From RDXT01 sp033762375 (GTDB lineage: Bacteria > Bacteroidota > Bacteroidia > J057): a stretch of 64,000 nt of DNA. Below are positions 53,093-62,585 of the stretch, one piece after another; position 1 is the first letter of the stretch, and each line of letters opens with the position of its first letter. The notes under the pieces were generated by a model that did no database searches, was not told the origin of the DNA, and was given only the letters and a program-made list of their open reading frames with translations. Position numbers and translations under genes: made by a program. The stretch is from contig JANRLQ010000055.1 of NCBI GenBank assembly GCA_033762375.1, positions 1 to 64,000 on the forward strand. The letters run 5' to 3'.

Positions 53093-54295
53093 TTATTTGA
53101 CCATGCGGAAGGTCACCGGGAGGGTAAAATAGACAGGTACCGGTTGTCCGCCCTGCTTGCCGGGTGTCCAGCCTGACATGCGGCTGATGATCCGGACGGC
53201 TTCCTCATCACATCCGTACCCGATGCCTTTAATCACCTGAGGCGCACTCACGCTGCCATTGGCATTGACCACAAACCGGACTGTCACGACACCCTGTATA
53301 CCTGCATCAAGTGCGGCGGGCGGATAGGCAGTATTGCGGGAGATATACCGGGCGATGCCTGCCATCCCACCGGGGTATTCTGGCATGACCTCCGCCGCAA
53401 TGAGGGGACCCGTGACGGGTGCGGGTGTGGTAGGCCGTACTTCCGGCTCTGCTTTGCGGGTGATAGACCCGGCGTTTACATTGGTAGCCTCAAGACGGGA
53501 GGCGCCTGACATCATCCCTCCTCCCATGCGGGCTACTGGTTCGGTTGACTGGGTAGTGGGCTGGCTTGCTGGCTGGGCCACCGTATTGTCAGTGATGACG
53601 ACATTGTCCGCAGATACAGGTGCTGCGCCAGGCTCTGTCACCCGTATGGCTCGGGCTGTCACAAACCGGTTGCCCGCCGGATCTGTGGAGATCAGGCGTA
53701 CCGTATAACGCCCCGCCTGCGGATAGGTATAAGCAGCGCGGTCCCGGATCGTGCGGCGATACCCGTTGCCAAAGTCCACCAGGTAGGTGCTCCCCGGATT
53801 GTAATTGCCAACTATAAAAGAAATCTCCTGGCCTGCCACCCGCTCATTGCTGATGTCCAGAAAATAGCCCGGATCCACTACGGTGGCGGCTGAGTCTCCA
53901 CCTGCGCTGACTTCGGTCACGGTCAGGCTATCTGTATCTGTTGTTTCATTGGTCAGAAAAGCAGGCTGCTCCAGATACTCCACCAGGCTCACCAGGCTGG
54001 CATAGTCTTCTACGGAGAAGATGGTATCATTGCCGATGTCAGGGTGTGACACCACGATACCTGCCGGATTTTCCTGGAACAAGGACTCCACCCGGCTGCG
54101 GTCCAGGCTGGCCAGCGCATAGGTACGGAGGGTTGCAGGACCACTCAGCATCCGAAACATGGCAAACCCCGCCACTCCAACAGAAAGCAGGCCAATTCCT
54201 ATAAATAGTTGGCGGCGCTTCTGTTGACGTTCACGGGCTTCGATACGCTCCAGATACGCATCAAACTTGTCTGTGGTAGCATTTACATCTTGCAT
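53093..54295 (-). CDS. Inner-membrane PKD and TonB-C domain protein
   Basis: A 400-residue protein with a basic cytoplasmic N-terminus (ARERQQKRRQ), a membrane helix (FIGIGLLSVGVAGFAMFRML), a PKD domain at about residues 150-220 (YLVDFGNGYRRTIRDRAAYTYPQAGRYTVRL), a Pro/Thr-rich linker and a C-terminal TonB domain (MPEYPGGMAGIARYISRN, IQGVVTVRFVVNANGS, GCDEEAVRIISRMSGWTPGK). The TonB-C domain spans the periplasm and could contact outer-membrane receptors. No ExbB/ExbD genes are near, so energy coupling is uncertain. Downstream terminator at 53042-53065. Confidence 0.88.
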   Translation of the reverse strand: MQDVNATTDKFDAYLERIEARERQQKRRQLFIGIGLLSVGVAGFAMFRMLSGPATLRTYALASLDRSRVESLFQENPAGIVVSHPDIGNDTIFSVEDYASLVSLVEYLEQPAFLTNETTDTDSLTVTEVSAGGDSAATVVDPGYFLDISNERVAGQEISFIVGNYNPGSTYLVDFGNGYRRTIRDRAAYTYPQAGRYTVRLISTDPAGNRFVTARAIRVTEPGAAPVSADNVVITDNTVAQPASQPTTQSTEPVARMGGGMMSGASRLEATNVNAGSITRKAEPEVRPTTPAPVTGPLIAAEVMPEYPGGMAGIARYISRNTAYPPAALDAGIQGVVTVRFVVNANGSVSAPQVIKGIGYGCDEEAVRIISRMSGWTPGKQGGQPVPVYFTLPVTFRMVK

Positions 54296-54611
54296 AATGA
54301 AAAAAAATGAGGTTGGGTAGTAATGTTGGGCACGTTATAGCTCACCCAATAACTCTCCGGGCCCGCCGGATAAGCCGTGGGAAAACAATGGATAACTGTG
54401 AGCGAAAACGATTACGGAAGAGCAGTCTGATCTGAAATGCCTGTGATCGGCGTTCATTCAGGTATCATGATCAAAAACAGTACCGATTCTGGTAGCCCGG
54501 ATCAAAATCGTACGAACAGTAAAATATCAATTCCTAATGGAATATTTCATGTGCCTGTATGGCTTCAGCGCTGTCTGGATGGTACGGCTCCGGCATACCC
54601 CTGAAAAAAAA

Positions 54612-54635
54612 CCTGCCAGCCGTGAGGCTGACAGG
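54612..54635 (-). terminator. Intrinsic terminator after the small T9SS-like gene
   Basis: A 10-bp stem (CCTGTCAGCC/GGCTGGCAGG on the minus strand, with one G-T pair) and 4-base loop, followed by a T8 run. The remainder of 54296-54685 shows no gene. Confidence 0.8.
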
Positions 54636-54685
54636 CAAGGTTGGTAAAGAACGGCAAGGTACCATTGCGGGTCCTTGCTGGGGCA

Positions 54686-55069
54686 TTAGGGTTCGCGCCG
54701 GATGATGCGGGTCAGGCGGTGGCTGCCTGTCTGTACCTGGAGACGATACACACCGGGTGCAGTCCAGCTCAGATCGGCCTCGACCATCAGCGGCATATAA
54801 GGCCAGGAGCGGCTGTAAACGATCCGCCCGCCCGGTTTGTGAACACTGATCTCTACCGGCTCATGGCTGGCTGGCACCAGCTGGAGCCGCAGCACACCTT
54901 GTTCCCACTGATACGTGAGGGAAGGTGGAGACACAGGCGGTAAAACGGCGGCAGCATTAACCTGGCCCTGAAGCAGGATCCATACCAGCATCCAGGTCAT
55001 CACCAGGCCGCCACCCATATACAGCCAGCCAGCACGAAAAAGTGTGTCAGAAAAAGCACTTCGTTTCAT
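54686..55069 (-). CDS. Small exported protein with sorting-domain-like C-terminus
   Basis: A 127-residue protein. An N-terminal hydrophobic segment (LYMGGGLVMTWMLVWILLQG, probable signal or anchor) is followed directly by about 80 residues resembling the type IX sorting domain (LTYQWEQGVLRLQLVPASHE, then APGVYRLQVQTGSHRLTRI). There is no obvious cargo domain between them. It could be a cut-down T9SS protein or a lone sorting-like module. Not recognised; the role is unknown. Confidence 0.6.
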   Translation of the reverse strand: MKRSAFSDTLFRAGWLYMGGGLVMTWMLVWILLQGQVNAAAVLPPVSPPSLTYQWEQGVLRLQLVPASHEPVEISVHKPGGRIVYSRSWPYMPLMVEADLSWTAPGVYRLQVQTGSHRLTRIIRREP

Positions 55070-55458
55070 GGATCTCCCGCTTTTTTTTCTAGACCGGGAG
55101 GCTGGCTGTGTATGACAACCAGGCTCCCCCCGTCAGAAAAATTACCTACAGATTAAAGTACAAGCACAATCATACCTGTGTCCGCCTGGGGCAGAAGACG
55201 GTACGGAAGCGGGGGAGGCTGGTCCGGACCGGTGACAGGTGTATCTCTGTTTGCCTGGACCAAAGTAAAGAAGAATATATGAAACAGGTAAGAAAGCAGT
55301 CGTGTGTCTGATGTAGTGATCTGCGCTAAAAAATAATAAAATGGGCTTAATTTGAAAAATTAGGCTTTGTATTGTAAGACTAGCGGGTTGTTATGTTAGA
55401 TACGTGATAAATAAATATGTAAGAAAAAAAGGAAGTTTAATACTGCCTTCGCAATATA
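55070..55458. other. Gene-free spacer, AT-rich toward its end
   Basis: No coding sequence I can support. The short frame at 55108-55311 has basic, non-protein-like composition. From about 55320 the spacer is AT-rich, downstream of the 55459 gene. Confidence 0.5.
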
Positions 55459-56364
55459 TCACATATTAAACAGCCACCAGGCCAATGCGGCAACCCCTGC
55501 GGCGATCAGGAGCAGGGTCCTGACCGGAAAGGATTTCTGCTTGCGGCCCAGGGGGGTCTGGGACTCCCAGCCAGATGCAGGTGCAAGCCGTTGTGCTTGT
55601 GCCAGGCAACGCTCCCGGAGCGACTCCGGTATATCAAGGCGGGCGGCCTGCCGCAGGAGCAGGGCTGCCAGTTGGGCACGCTGGTGTGCTTCTTGTACTG
55701 CTTGTGCGACAGCATACAGTGCCTCGGCATATCCCTCCCGTGCGCGGGCGAAGTAAGGCGGGAGGACATTGAGCAGCGCCAGCCAGTTTTCATCCATCAG
55801 TTCCTGCAACTCAGGTCCGGGTGGGCGGGTACGCAGGGTATCCGCCAGGTCCAGCGCCTCGCGTATATGCATATGAAGGTGGCGGTAGGTATCCTGCCAG
55901 GCTGCCGCATGCCAGGCTTCCGGGATCATCAGCGGCTCCCGTGTCATCACCTGTATCTCGGCCGTATCAAGCTGCCGGAAGGCATGAAAAAAACGTTTGT
56001 TGAACTGATGGCTGTAATATGGCGCAATAAACACCCGGAAGTCTTCCGGCTGTGCCGCCAGTTGCAGGACATCACCGCTGTAGAACCACGCTAAGGCAGC
56101 GCTGTCCAGGAAGTCAAGCAGAGATGGCATCTGATACACCCGCAGATGATAAGCCAGGGTGTCTCCCTGTGCTAAGTCTGTAAACAGTTGCAGGATGGCC
56201 GTGCGGTCCAGCTCGTGACTGCCGATGACGATAGCAGACTCGCCGCTGAGCTCCAGCTCAGCCAGGAGGCGGCGTTTTTCCATCCGCAAAAAATCAGCAT
56301 CCAGTCCGGCCCGGAGGCGGTCATCATCCACTTCCAGGATCATCAGGGGATTGAGGTACTTCAT
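55459..56364 (-). CDS. Hypothetical protein with C-terminal membrane anchor
   Basis: A 301-residue protein, soluble and helical for most of its length (LFTDLAQGDTLAYHLRVYQM, LRQAARLDIPESLRERCLAQ), with a final membrane segment (FPVRTLLLIAAGVAALAWWLF). The tail-anchored layout suggests a cytoplasmic body on the inner membrane. I do not recognise the family. It is 33 bases downstream of the proline dehydrogenase gene in the same direction, so it may share its transcript. Confidence 0.7.
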   Translation of the reverse strand: MKYLNPLMILEVDDDRLRAGLDADFLRMEKRRLLAELELSGESAIVIGSHELDRTAILQLFTDLAQGDTLAYHLRVYQMPSLLDFLDSAALAWFYSGDVLQLAAQPEDFRVFIAPYYSHQFNKRFFHAFRQLDTAEIQVMTREPLMIPEAWHAAAWQDTYRHLHMHIREALDLADTLRTRPPGPELQELMDENWLALLNVLPPYFARAREGYAEALYAVAQAVQEAHQRAQLAALLLRQAARLDIPESLRERCLAQAQRLAPASGWESQTPLGRKQKSFPVRTLLLIAAGVAALAWWLFNM

Positions 56365-56397
56365 GCGGCATTATACGACATATCCGCGCGGGTGTTT

Positions 56398-57585
56398 TCA
56401 CCGGGTGCGCTGGCGGCGTCGCAGCTCACGGGAGAGCAGCTCCATCTCCCGGCTTGACTGGCCTGCGATGGAGGTGTTTTCATTGGCCCGGCGGATCAGA
56501 TAGGGCATTACGGCTTTTACAGGGCCGTATGGGAGGTATTTGGCGGCCTGATACCCATGATGAGCCAGGTTGAAGGAGATGTGGTCTGACATCCCCAGCA
56601 ACTGCGCAAACCATACATGCGGATGGTCAGGCGGGAGACCACGATCGGCCATGAGCTGGGTGAGGTACAGGCTGCTGGCTTCATTGTGGGTGCCTGCACA
56701 GATGGCCACATGATCTATATGCTCCACACAGAGGCGGAGGGCTGCATCATAGTCCCGGTCTGTGCTATCCTTGTCAGGCTGCATAGGGGTAGGGTAGCCG
56801 AGTTGGGCTGCCCGGTCGTTTTCACGCTCAAGATAGGCACCGCGGACGAGTTTCACCCCGAGGATATATCCCTGCTCCCGGCTGCGCCGGATCAGGTTTT
56901 CCAGGTAGGCCAGCCGGTCATGCCGGTAGAGTTGTACCGTGGTATAAACACAGGGAAACTGGGTATTGTACCGGGCCATCACCTCCTCAGCCAGCATATC
57001 TATCGTATCCTGAATCCAGGACTCTTCTGCATCTATAAATAAAGGTGTACGCTGAGCCGCAGCGGTACTGGCCAGCCGGTCCAGCCGGGCACGGACCCGG
57101 TCGAGGGATACCTGCTCGTCAGGTGAGAGGGCTTCACCGCGCTGCATTTTTTCCATCAGGTCAAAGGAGGCCAACCCTGTGAGTTTACACGCGCTGAAGG
57201 CTACCTCATCCATCTGCCCGCCGTGCAGCAGGGTGGCTTCTATCTCCTGGCAGGTCGCATCAAATCCAGCTTCGTTTTTTTCGCCCTCTACCGAGTAGTC
57301 GAGGATGGTTTTCACCCCGTAGGCATGGAGATAACGGGAGGTGGCAGCCGTCTCCGGCAGGGACTCTCCCCCACAGAACACCTCAAACAAGGTATCACGC
57401 ACCAGCCCCTGGACGGGCAGTCCCATCCGCAAGGCGGCAGATAACATCGGCGGGCCGACCTTGGTCAAAAAAGGATTGTCTATCAGCTTGTATATCCAGT
57501 AGGTGCGCAGGAGCCGGGCCTGGGATTTTGCTTTGAAGGCCAGCTCAGTATTGTTAAAGTCGGGTGAAACGGTTGCTACGGGCAT
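56398..57585 (-). CDS. Proline dehydrogenase
   Basis: A 395-residue FAD enzyme started at MPVATVSPDFNNTELAF; an upstream ATG would add an unlikely 14 residues. The PRODH barrel has LVRGAYLERE, HVAICAGTHNEASS and WFAQLLGMSDHISF as in the family. It oxidises proline to delta-1-pyrroline-5-carboxylate, feeding electrons to quinone at the inner membrane. As in many Bacteroidota it is separate from the dehydrogenase partner, which is pruA at 59334 in this window. Confidence 0.95.
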   Translation of the reverse strand: MPVATVSPDFNNTELAFKAKSQARLLRTYWIYKLIDNPFLTKVGPPMLSAALRMGLPVQGLVRDTLFEVFCGGESLPETAATSRYLHAYGVKTILDYSVEGEKNEAGFDATCQEIEATLLHGGQMDEVAFSACKLTGLASFDLMEKMQRGEALSPDEQVSLDRVRARLDRLASTAAAQRTPLFIDAEESWIQDTIDMLAEEVMARYNTQFPCVYTTVQLYRHDRLAYLENLIRRSREQGYILGVKLVRGAYLERENDRAAQLGYPTPMQPDKDSTDRDYDAALRLCVEHIDHVAICAGTHNEASSLYLTQLMADRGLPPDHPHVWFAQLLGMSDHISFNLAHHGYQAAKYLPYGPVKAVMPYLIRRANENTSIAGQSSREMELLSRELRRRQRTR

Positions 57586-57830
57586 AATCGGAGAAAAAGT
57601 AAAAGTTCTTACGAAAAAAACAGCCACAGGCGCGGCAGAATATACAAGGACAAGCCGGTGCGGGTCAGGAAGGCAGCACGTGGCGTAAGACGAACTGCAG
57701 GCAGAAAATAAACCTTGTCTGTCAACCAGTTACCAGTGCAGGCGTGAACAGTTAATATCGGCTGCCAGGCTGGTACCTGATGGGTGAGACAGGGGGTATA
57801 TGATATAACTTGTATCAGAGAGGGTTGTTT

Positions 57831-58436
57831 TTACTTGATCGGGATGGCCCTGTCCTCGACCGACTGCAAGGCCTCAGGCGCTACCAGGGCAGGCGGGATG
57901 AAGGAAACGGGACGTGGCGCAGCCGTCACATAAAAGTACTCCAGCGACTTGCGTCCGGGCGTGTAGGTGATTCGTCCGTACCGGGATTTTTCGATCCGGG
58001 TTTTATCCCAAAAGGTCGTGTCCTGTCCGGGCTGGAGGGATATGGCCACATACTCCCAGGTGCGGGAGAGCTGTCGCAGGTCGTGAATGTACAGATAGGG
58101 CTGCTGGTCCTGCTCGACCATGGCCGGGATCAGGGTCGTGTCGCCGTCTCCTGTCCAGAAGTATCTCGTGCGCCGCCACCCGGTATGGAGTGGGTCGGAG
58201 GTCTCCAGGGCCCCGGAGTCGGGAATCGCCACCTGCTCTACGCCATCTGCCTGATCAATGGCCGGTGCTCCCGGTACGCCGTAGCGTATGCTGACCCAGC
58301 CTTCATAGCTGCGCGGGATATAAATGTCCCGGTTAGGGCGTTTATTACAGGCCAGATACCCCAGGAGCAGGATCACACAGTTGACAGTCGAGATCAGAAT
58401 GATGAGTTCTACACGGGTGAGAGGTCGTTTCGCCAT
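57831..58436 (-). CDS. Hypothetical membrane-anchored protein (possible DUF6843)
   Basis: A 201-residue protein started at MAKRPLTRVELIILIS, with one N-terminal membrane segment (LIILISTVNCVILLLGYL) and a beta-rich outside domain (RDIYIPRSYEGWVSIRYGVPG) that resembles DUF6843. Weak recognition. It is co-directional with the TetR gene, 55 bases downstream, so co-transcription is likely. Function unknown. Confidence 0.65.
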   Translation of the reverse strand: MAKRPLTRVELIILISTVNCVILLLGYLACNKRPNRDIYIPRSYEGWVSIRYGVPGAPAIDQADGVEQVAIPDSGALETSDPLHTGWRRTRYFWTGDGDTTLIPAMVEQDQQPYLYIHDLRQLSRTWEYVAISLQPGQDTTFWDKTRIEKSRYGRITYTPGRKSLEYFYVTAAPRPVSFIPPALVAPEALQSVEDRAIPIK

Positions 58437-58491
58437 AAGCCTGTTTCTGCATCTGGCACAAAGGTACGGCTTCATTTGATCCGAACCAACG

Positions 58492-59166
58492 TCACGCCCG
58501 CGTCACCCGCAGCACGATGTCCAGGAGGAAGTCCGTCAGCAGGTCATAGTCATCTTTTTTGATCTCTGTAAGCCGGGGTAGGTGAGCTGCGAAAAAAAAC
58601 TGATCGTGGGCAGACTCCAGGAGCATGGACGTCAGGGCCGTCGGGTAGGGATACTGTGGATTGATCTCCCGCACCAGGTCCGCGATGTGCCGGCAGAAAC
58701 GTTTGTAGCTCAGAAAATACCCCTCCTGGTTGTTTTGGTCTACTTCCTTACTCAGATATGACTTGGATGATTCCGACACTACGATCCGGTGCAGGGCTGC
58801 CTTGTCAATATCGGCACTGAGCTGTGTCAGGCCATTCTCGATCCGGTGGGGCTGGGTGACGATCTGCATGGCGATCTTGATCCGCTCGACCGGAGAGGCA
58901 ATATTGTGGGTCAGAAACTCCAGCTGGTGTGCCTGCCAGTTCCAGTACCAGGCCACCAGGTAGGTGAGAAGGTTGTGTTTGTTTTCGAAATACCTGTAGA
59001 TAGAGGCCTCCGTGGAGTTGATACGGGCGGCCAATTTCTTGAAGGTAAAGTGTTCAAACCCCATTTCATCTATCAGGTATATTCCGTCCCGGACGATCAT
59101 ACGCCCAAGATCGGTACTATCCGGGTCCTTGAGGTAAACCATTTCGTTTACTTTGATCTGGATCAT
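58492..59166 (-). CDS. TetR/AcrR family transcriptional regulator
   Basis: A 224-residue repressor-type protein. The N-terminal HTH lies at about residues 40-65 (FTFKKLAARINSTEASIYRYFENKHNLL), and the rest is helical ligand-binding domain. Its start is 167 bases from the divergent pruA start, and the spacer holds four phased TAACC repeats, a natural place for it to act. Control of proline catabolism is inferred from position only. Confidence 0.9.
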   Translation of the reverse strand: MIQIKVNEMVYLKDPDSTDLGRMIVRDGIYLIDEMGFEHFTFKKLAARINSTEASIYRYFENKHNLLTYLVAWYWNWQAHQLEFLTHNIASPVERIKIAMQIVTQPHRIENGLTQLSADIDKAALHRIVVSESSKSYLSKEVDQNNQEGYFLSYKRFCRHIADLVREINPQYPYPTALTSMLLESAHDQFFFAAHLPRLTEIKKDDYDLLTDFLLDIVLRVTRA

Positions 59167-59263
59167 AGTAATACTTACTTTTTTGAGAGCAAGATAAGTG
59201 AAAACCCGGAGTGAAACTATTAAAGTTGTTATTATTTTTTACCTGCTCATCCTGCGGAGTCTG

Positions 59264-59297
59264 TAACCAGGGTAACCGGTATTAACCAGAGATAACC
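59264..59297 (+). promoter_or_regulatory. Four phased TAACC repeats upstream of pruA
   Basis: TAACC starts at 59264, 59273, 59283 and 59293, spaced 9, 10 and 10 bases, so each lies on the same face of the helix. They end directly before the minus-7 element. A regulator binding cooperatively here would cover the minus-33 region, which lacks TTTG. Confidence 0.55.
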
Positions 59298-59298
59298 T

Positions 59299-59306
59299 TA
59301 TATTTG
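59299..59306 (+). promoter_or_regulatory. Minus-7 element of the pruA promoter
   Basis: TATATTTG matches the Bacteroidota consensus TAnnTTTG exactly, 28 bases before the pruA ATG. No minus-33 TTTG is at the right distance, which suggests activator dependence. Confidence 0.6.
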
Positions 59307-59333
59307 CCGCAGCCCCCAATTAACAACAAGCTT

Positions 59334-60962
59334 ATGGAGAAAGGTTTTTTTCACGTCCCCACCCCGCACAATGAGCCATTACGCGCCTATGGACCCGGGA
59401 GTCCGGAGCGTGCCGAGGTGCAGCATACCCTCGCTGCCATGATGGGACAGTCGCTGGAGATTCCGATGTATATCGGCGGCGAAGAAGTATTTACGGAGAC
59501 ACGGATACCGGTCAGCTCCCCGCACAACCACCGGCACATCCTGGGTCACTACGCCCGCGGGGGGGCAGCGCATGTGCAGCAGGCGATCAGTGCCGCCCTG
59601 GCAGCCAAGGCGCAGTGGGAAGCACTGGCCTGGGAACACCGGGCAGCGATATTTCTCAAAGCGGCTGACCTGATCGCCGGACCCTGGCGTGCCCGCATGA
59701 ACGCTGCTACCATGCTGGCCCAGTCCAAAAATATCTACCAGGCTGAGATAGATGCGGTAGCAGAGCTGGCTGACTTTTTCCGGTTTAATGTCGCCTACAT
59801 GGCGCAGATATACCAGCAGCAGCCCGAGTCGTCTCCGGGTATCTGGAACCGGCTGGAGTACCGGCCGCTGGAGGGCTTTGTATTTTGCCTGACCCCATTC
59901 AACTTTACGGCGATCGCTGGCAACCTGCCCGCATCTGCCGCCCTCATGGGCAATGTCTGTGTCTGGAAACCCGCCGAAAGCCAGATTTACTCCGCACACA
60001 TGATCATGCAGGTGCTGCGTGAGGCCGGGCTGCCGGACGGGGTGATCAACCTGATCTACGTGGACGGCCCTACCGTGGGAGAGGTGGTCTTCAGCCACCC
60101 GGACTTTGCGGGGATTCATTTCACGGGTTCTACAGGGGTTTTTCAGCGGATCTGGAAAACCATCGGGGAGAATATTCACCGGTACAAAAGTTATCCCCGG
60201 ATCGTAGGTGAGACCGGTGGCAAAGATTTTATCCTGGTACACCCCTCTGCCCATGTGGAGGCTGCAGCTGTAGCCATATCCCGCGGAGCGTTTGAATATC
60301 AGGGGCAGAAATGTTCTGCCGCCTCCCGCCTCTACCTGCCAGCCTCTCTGTATCAGCCTGTTATGGATCGGGTACTGGCAGATGTGGCGACTTTTACGAT
60401 GGGAGATCCGGCTGATTTTTCACATTTCATCAATGCCGTTATAGACGAGCGGGCTTTTGATAAGATCGCTGCCTATATAGACCAGGCCAAGGCTGATCCG
60501 CAGGTCGAGGTGCTGGCTGGCGGGACCTATGACAAGTCGGTAGGGTACTTTATCGCGCCGACGATCCTCCTCACCCGTCACCCGCAGTCGGTGACCATGT
60601 GCGAAGAGATATTTGGCCCGGTGCTGACGGTGTATGTATATGAGGATGACCAGTTTGAGCAGACCCTGGAGCTGGTGGACAGCACGAGCGGGTACGCCCT
60701 GACCGGCGCTTTGTTTGCCCAGGACCGGTATGTGATCGAGACGGCCTCCCGCCGCCTGCAGCACAGTGCCGGCAATTTTTATATCAATGACAAGCCGACA
60801 GGTGCAGTCGTGGGGCAGCAGCCCTTTGGAGGGGGCCGTGCTTCCGGCACCAACGACAAAGCCGGTTCCTACCTCAACCTGCTCCGATGGGTATCAGCCC
60901 GGACGATCAAGGAGAACTTTGTCCCGCCGGTGGACTACCGGTATCCATTTTTGGCAAAATAA
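59334..60962 (+). CDS. pruA: L-glutamate gamma-semialdehyde (1-pyrroline-5-carboxylate) dehydrogenase
   Basis: A 542-residue NAD-dependent aldehyde dehydrogenase, start MEKGFFHVPTPHNEPLRAY. It converts glutamate semialdehyde to glutamate, the second step of proline catabolism. Signature: catalytic Cys in QGQKCSAASRLY, Glu in IVGETGGKDF, the NAD site FTGSTGVFQRIW, and FGGGRASGTNDKAG at the end. Length is normal for the family. It is divergent from the TetR gene and ends in a strong terminator before ccmB. Confidence 0.96.
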   Translation: MEKGFFHVPTPHNEPLRAYGPGSPERAEVQHTLAAMMGQSLEIPMYIGGEEVFTETRIPVSSPHNHRHILGHYARGGAAHVQQAISAALAAKAQWEALAWEHRAAIFLKAADLIAGPWRARMNAATMLAQSKNIYQAEIDAVAELADFFRFNVAYMAQIYQQQPESSPGIWNRLEYRPLEGFVFCLTPFNFTAIAGNLPASAALMGNVCVWKPAESQIYSAHMIMQVLREAGLPDGVINLIYVDGPTVGEVVFSHPDFAGIHFTGSTGVFQRIWKTIGENIHRYKSYPRIVGETGGKDFILVHPSAHVEAAAVAISRGAFEYQGQKCSAASRLYLPASLYQPVMDRVLADVATFTMGDPADFSHFINAVIDERAFDKIAAYIDQAKADPQVEVLAGGTYDKSVGYFIAPTILLTRHPQSVTMCEEIFGPVLTVYVYEDDQFEQTLELVDSTSGYALTGALFAQDRYVIETASRRLQHSAGNFYINDKPTGAVVGQQPFGGGRASGTNDKAGSYLNLLRWVSARTIKENFVPPVDYRYPFLAK

Positions 60963-60973
60963 ACCTGCCACCG

Positions 60974-60996
60974 GCCCGGAGCGTCCCGCTCCGGGC
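60974..60996 (+). terminator. Intrinsic terminator after pruA
   Basis: A perfect 10-bp GC-rich stem (GCCCGGAGCG, loop TCC, CGCTCCGGGC), then GGCTTTTT, between the pruA stop and the ccmB start at 61005. Confidence 0.88.
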
Positions 60997-61004
60997 GGCT
61001 TTTT

Positions 61005-61673
61005 ATGTCTGATGATATGCTGCGAGAGATTATTACCCTGATATACAAAGAGTTGCTGCTGGAGTGGAAGCAACGATACGCGTTTAATGGACTCCTGCTC
61101 TACGTGATCAGCATGGTGGTGGTGATCTCGCTGGCATTTGCGGGGCAACTATCGCTCCAGACCTGGAATATCCTGTTCTGGATCATGATCCTGTTTGTCG
61201 CCGTCAATGCGGTCGCCAAAAGTTTTATGGCGGAGCAGGTGGCACACCTGATGTATCTCTATGGCGTGGCCCGGCCTGCCTCAGTCATGATCGCCAAGAT
61301 CATCTACAATACCGTCCTGATGGCCCTGATCGCGCTGCTGACCCTGGGCGTATATATATTTCTGAGCCAGCAGGTACCCGCAGATCCTGCCATGATGGCG
61401 GGGATTGTGGTGCTGGGCAGCAGCAGTTTTGCAGCCAACCTGACCCTGATCAGCGCGATAGCCGCCCGGGCAGACAACAGTACCACCCTGCTCGCTGTGC
61501 TGAGTTTTCCGCTGACCGTGCCGGTGTTATTGTTGTTGATACGGTATTCGCGATATGCGATTGAGGGATTGGCCGTCACAACGGGCGTAAACAACCTCTG
61601 GTACCTGGCGGGTATCACCCTGGCACTGGCTGTCGCCTCGGTACTGTTGTATCCTTTTGTGTGGCGAGAGTGA
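61005..61673 (+). CDS. ccmB: Haem exporter subunit CcmB
   Basis: A 222-residue integral membrane protein with six hydrophobic helices (GLLLYVISMVVVISLAFAG, WNILFWIMILFVAVNAVA, IIYNTVLMALIALLTLGVYIF, MAGIVVLGSSSFAANLTLI, LLAVLSFPLTVPVLLLLI, LAGITLALAVASVLLYPF) as in CcmB, the permease of the CcmAB ABC complex that releases haem-loaded CcmE during cytochrome c maturation. The motif around FAANLTLISAIAARADN is conserved. No ccmA is adjacent: pruA precedes it, so CcmA must lie elsewhere. Confidence 0.92.
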   Translation: MSDDMLREIITLIYKELLLEWKQRYAFNGLLLYVISMVVVISLAFAGQLSLQTWNILFWIMILFVAVNAVAKSFMAEQVAHLMYLYGVARPASVMIAKIIYNTVLMALIALLTLGVYIFLSQQVPADPAMMAGIVVLGSSSFAANLTLISAIAARADNSTTLLAVLSFPLTVPVLLLLIRYSRYAIEGLAVTTGVNNLWYLAGITLALAVASVLLYPFVWRE

Positions 61674-61811
61674 GGTATCAGAATCTTTCGGTAGATTTTG
61701 CCTGTATTCATCAAAAATACTCCCGATATTTGAAGCCCTGATCTGGAAGTAGCCAGCAAATCGTATGATGCCCGCGCCAACAATCCAGGGAGCAGATAGT
61801 TTAGGTTTCAT

Positions 61812-62585
61812 ATGACACGAATGTCTTCCATACGGATCGCCTACCAGCTGCTGGCAGTCTTGCTGCTGCTGTATGGCATTATATATGGCATGATGGCGAC
61901 CCTGCCGGAGTTGCCCGCACTCCAGCAGAGTGCCCGCATCATGTTTTATCACGTACCGATGTGGTTTTCGATGCTGACCCTGATGGGGATGTCGCTCTAC
62001 CACAGCATCCGGCTCCTGCTGCTGATGGATCCGGATCGTGTACAGACCGAAAACCCGCTGCTGTCAGATATCCGGGCGACAGAGGCGGCCCGGATCGGGG
62101 TGATATTTAATATACTGGGCCTGGCGACAGGGATCATCTGGTCACGCGTATCCTGGGCTGCGGACCGTCCCAGCCATGAGTTTTCGTCCTGGTGGGCCTG
62201 GGATCCGATCCAGGTATGTGCCCTGGTGGGATTGCTGATTTACCTGGCGTATTTTCAGCTCCGGGCTTCCTTCAAAGAACCCAGCCAGCGGGCCCGTATT
62301 GCCGCTGTGTACAATATTTTTGCCTTTGCTACCCTGATTCCGCTGTTTTTTATTGTGCCCAAAATGTTTGAGGGCCTTCATCCGACTGCTGCCAAGGGGT
62401 CTTTTATCTTCAAAAAAGACCAGATCAGCAATGAGTTTCGCCTCATCCTCTATCCGACCATGCTGGGATTTATCCTCATGGGGGTATGGGCATATGAGTT
62501 GCGGACCCGGCTGGTGCACCTCGCCCTGCGGCTGGAAGAATGGCGTGCCCTCAGGGCTTATACCCACCAATCTTCGACCCGATGA
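61812..62585 (+). CDS. ccmC: Haem exporter/handling protein CcmC
   Basis: A 257-residue protein with six membrane helices. The haem-handling tryptophan-rich motif SSWWAWDPIQVCALVG is present, as are the two candidate axial ligands: His47 in MFYHVPMWFS and His190 in GLHPTAAKG. CcmC presents haem to CcmE on the periplasmic face. It is 138 bases after ccmB and its stop overlaps the ccmD start (ATGA). Confidence 0.95.
   Translation: MTRMSSIRIAYQLLAVLLLLYGIIYGMMATLPELPALQQSARIMFYHVPMWFSMLTLMGMSLYHSIRLLLLMDPDRVQTENPLLSDIRATEAARIGVIFNILGLATGIIWSRVSWAADRPSHEFSSWWAWDPIQVCALVGLLIYLAYFQLRASFKEPSQRARIAAVYNIFAFATLIPLFFIVPKMFEGLHPTAAKGSFIFKKDQISNEFRLILYPTMLGFILMGVWAYELRTRLVHLALRLEEWRALRAYTHQSSTR

Noticed and set aside
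55108..55311. Short plus-strand open frame of 67 residues
   Set aside because: Highly basic, no homology pattern, no neighbour support; likely chance.
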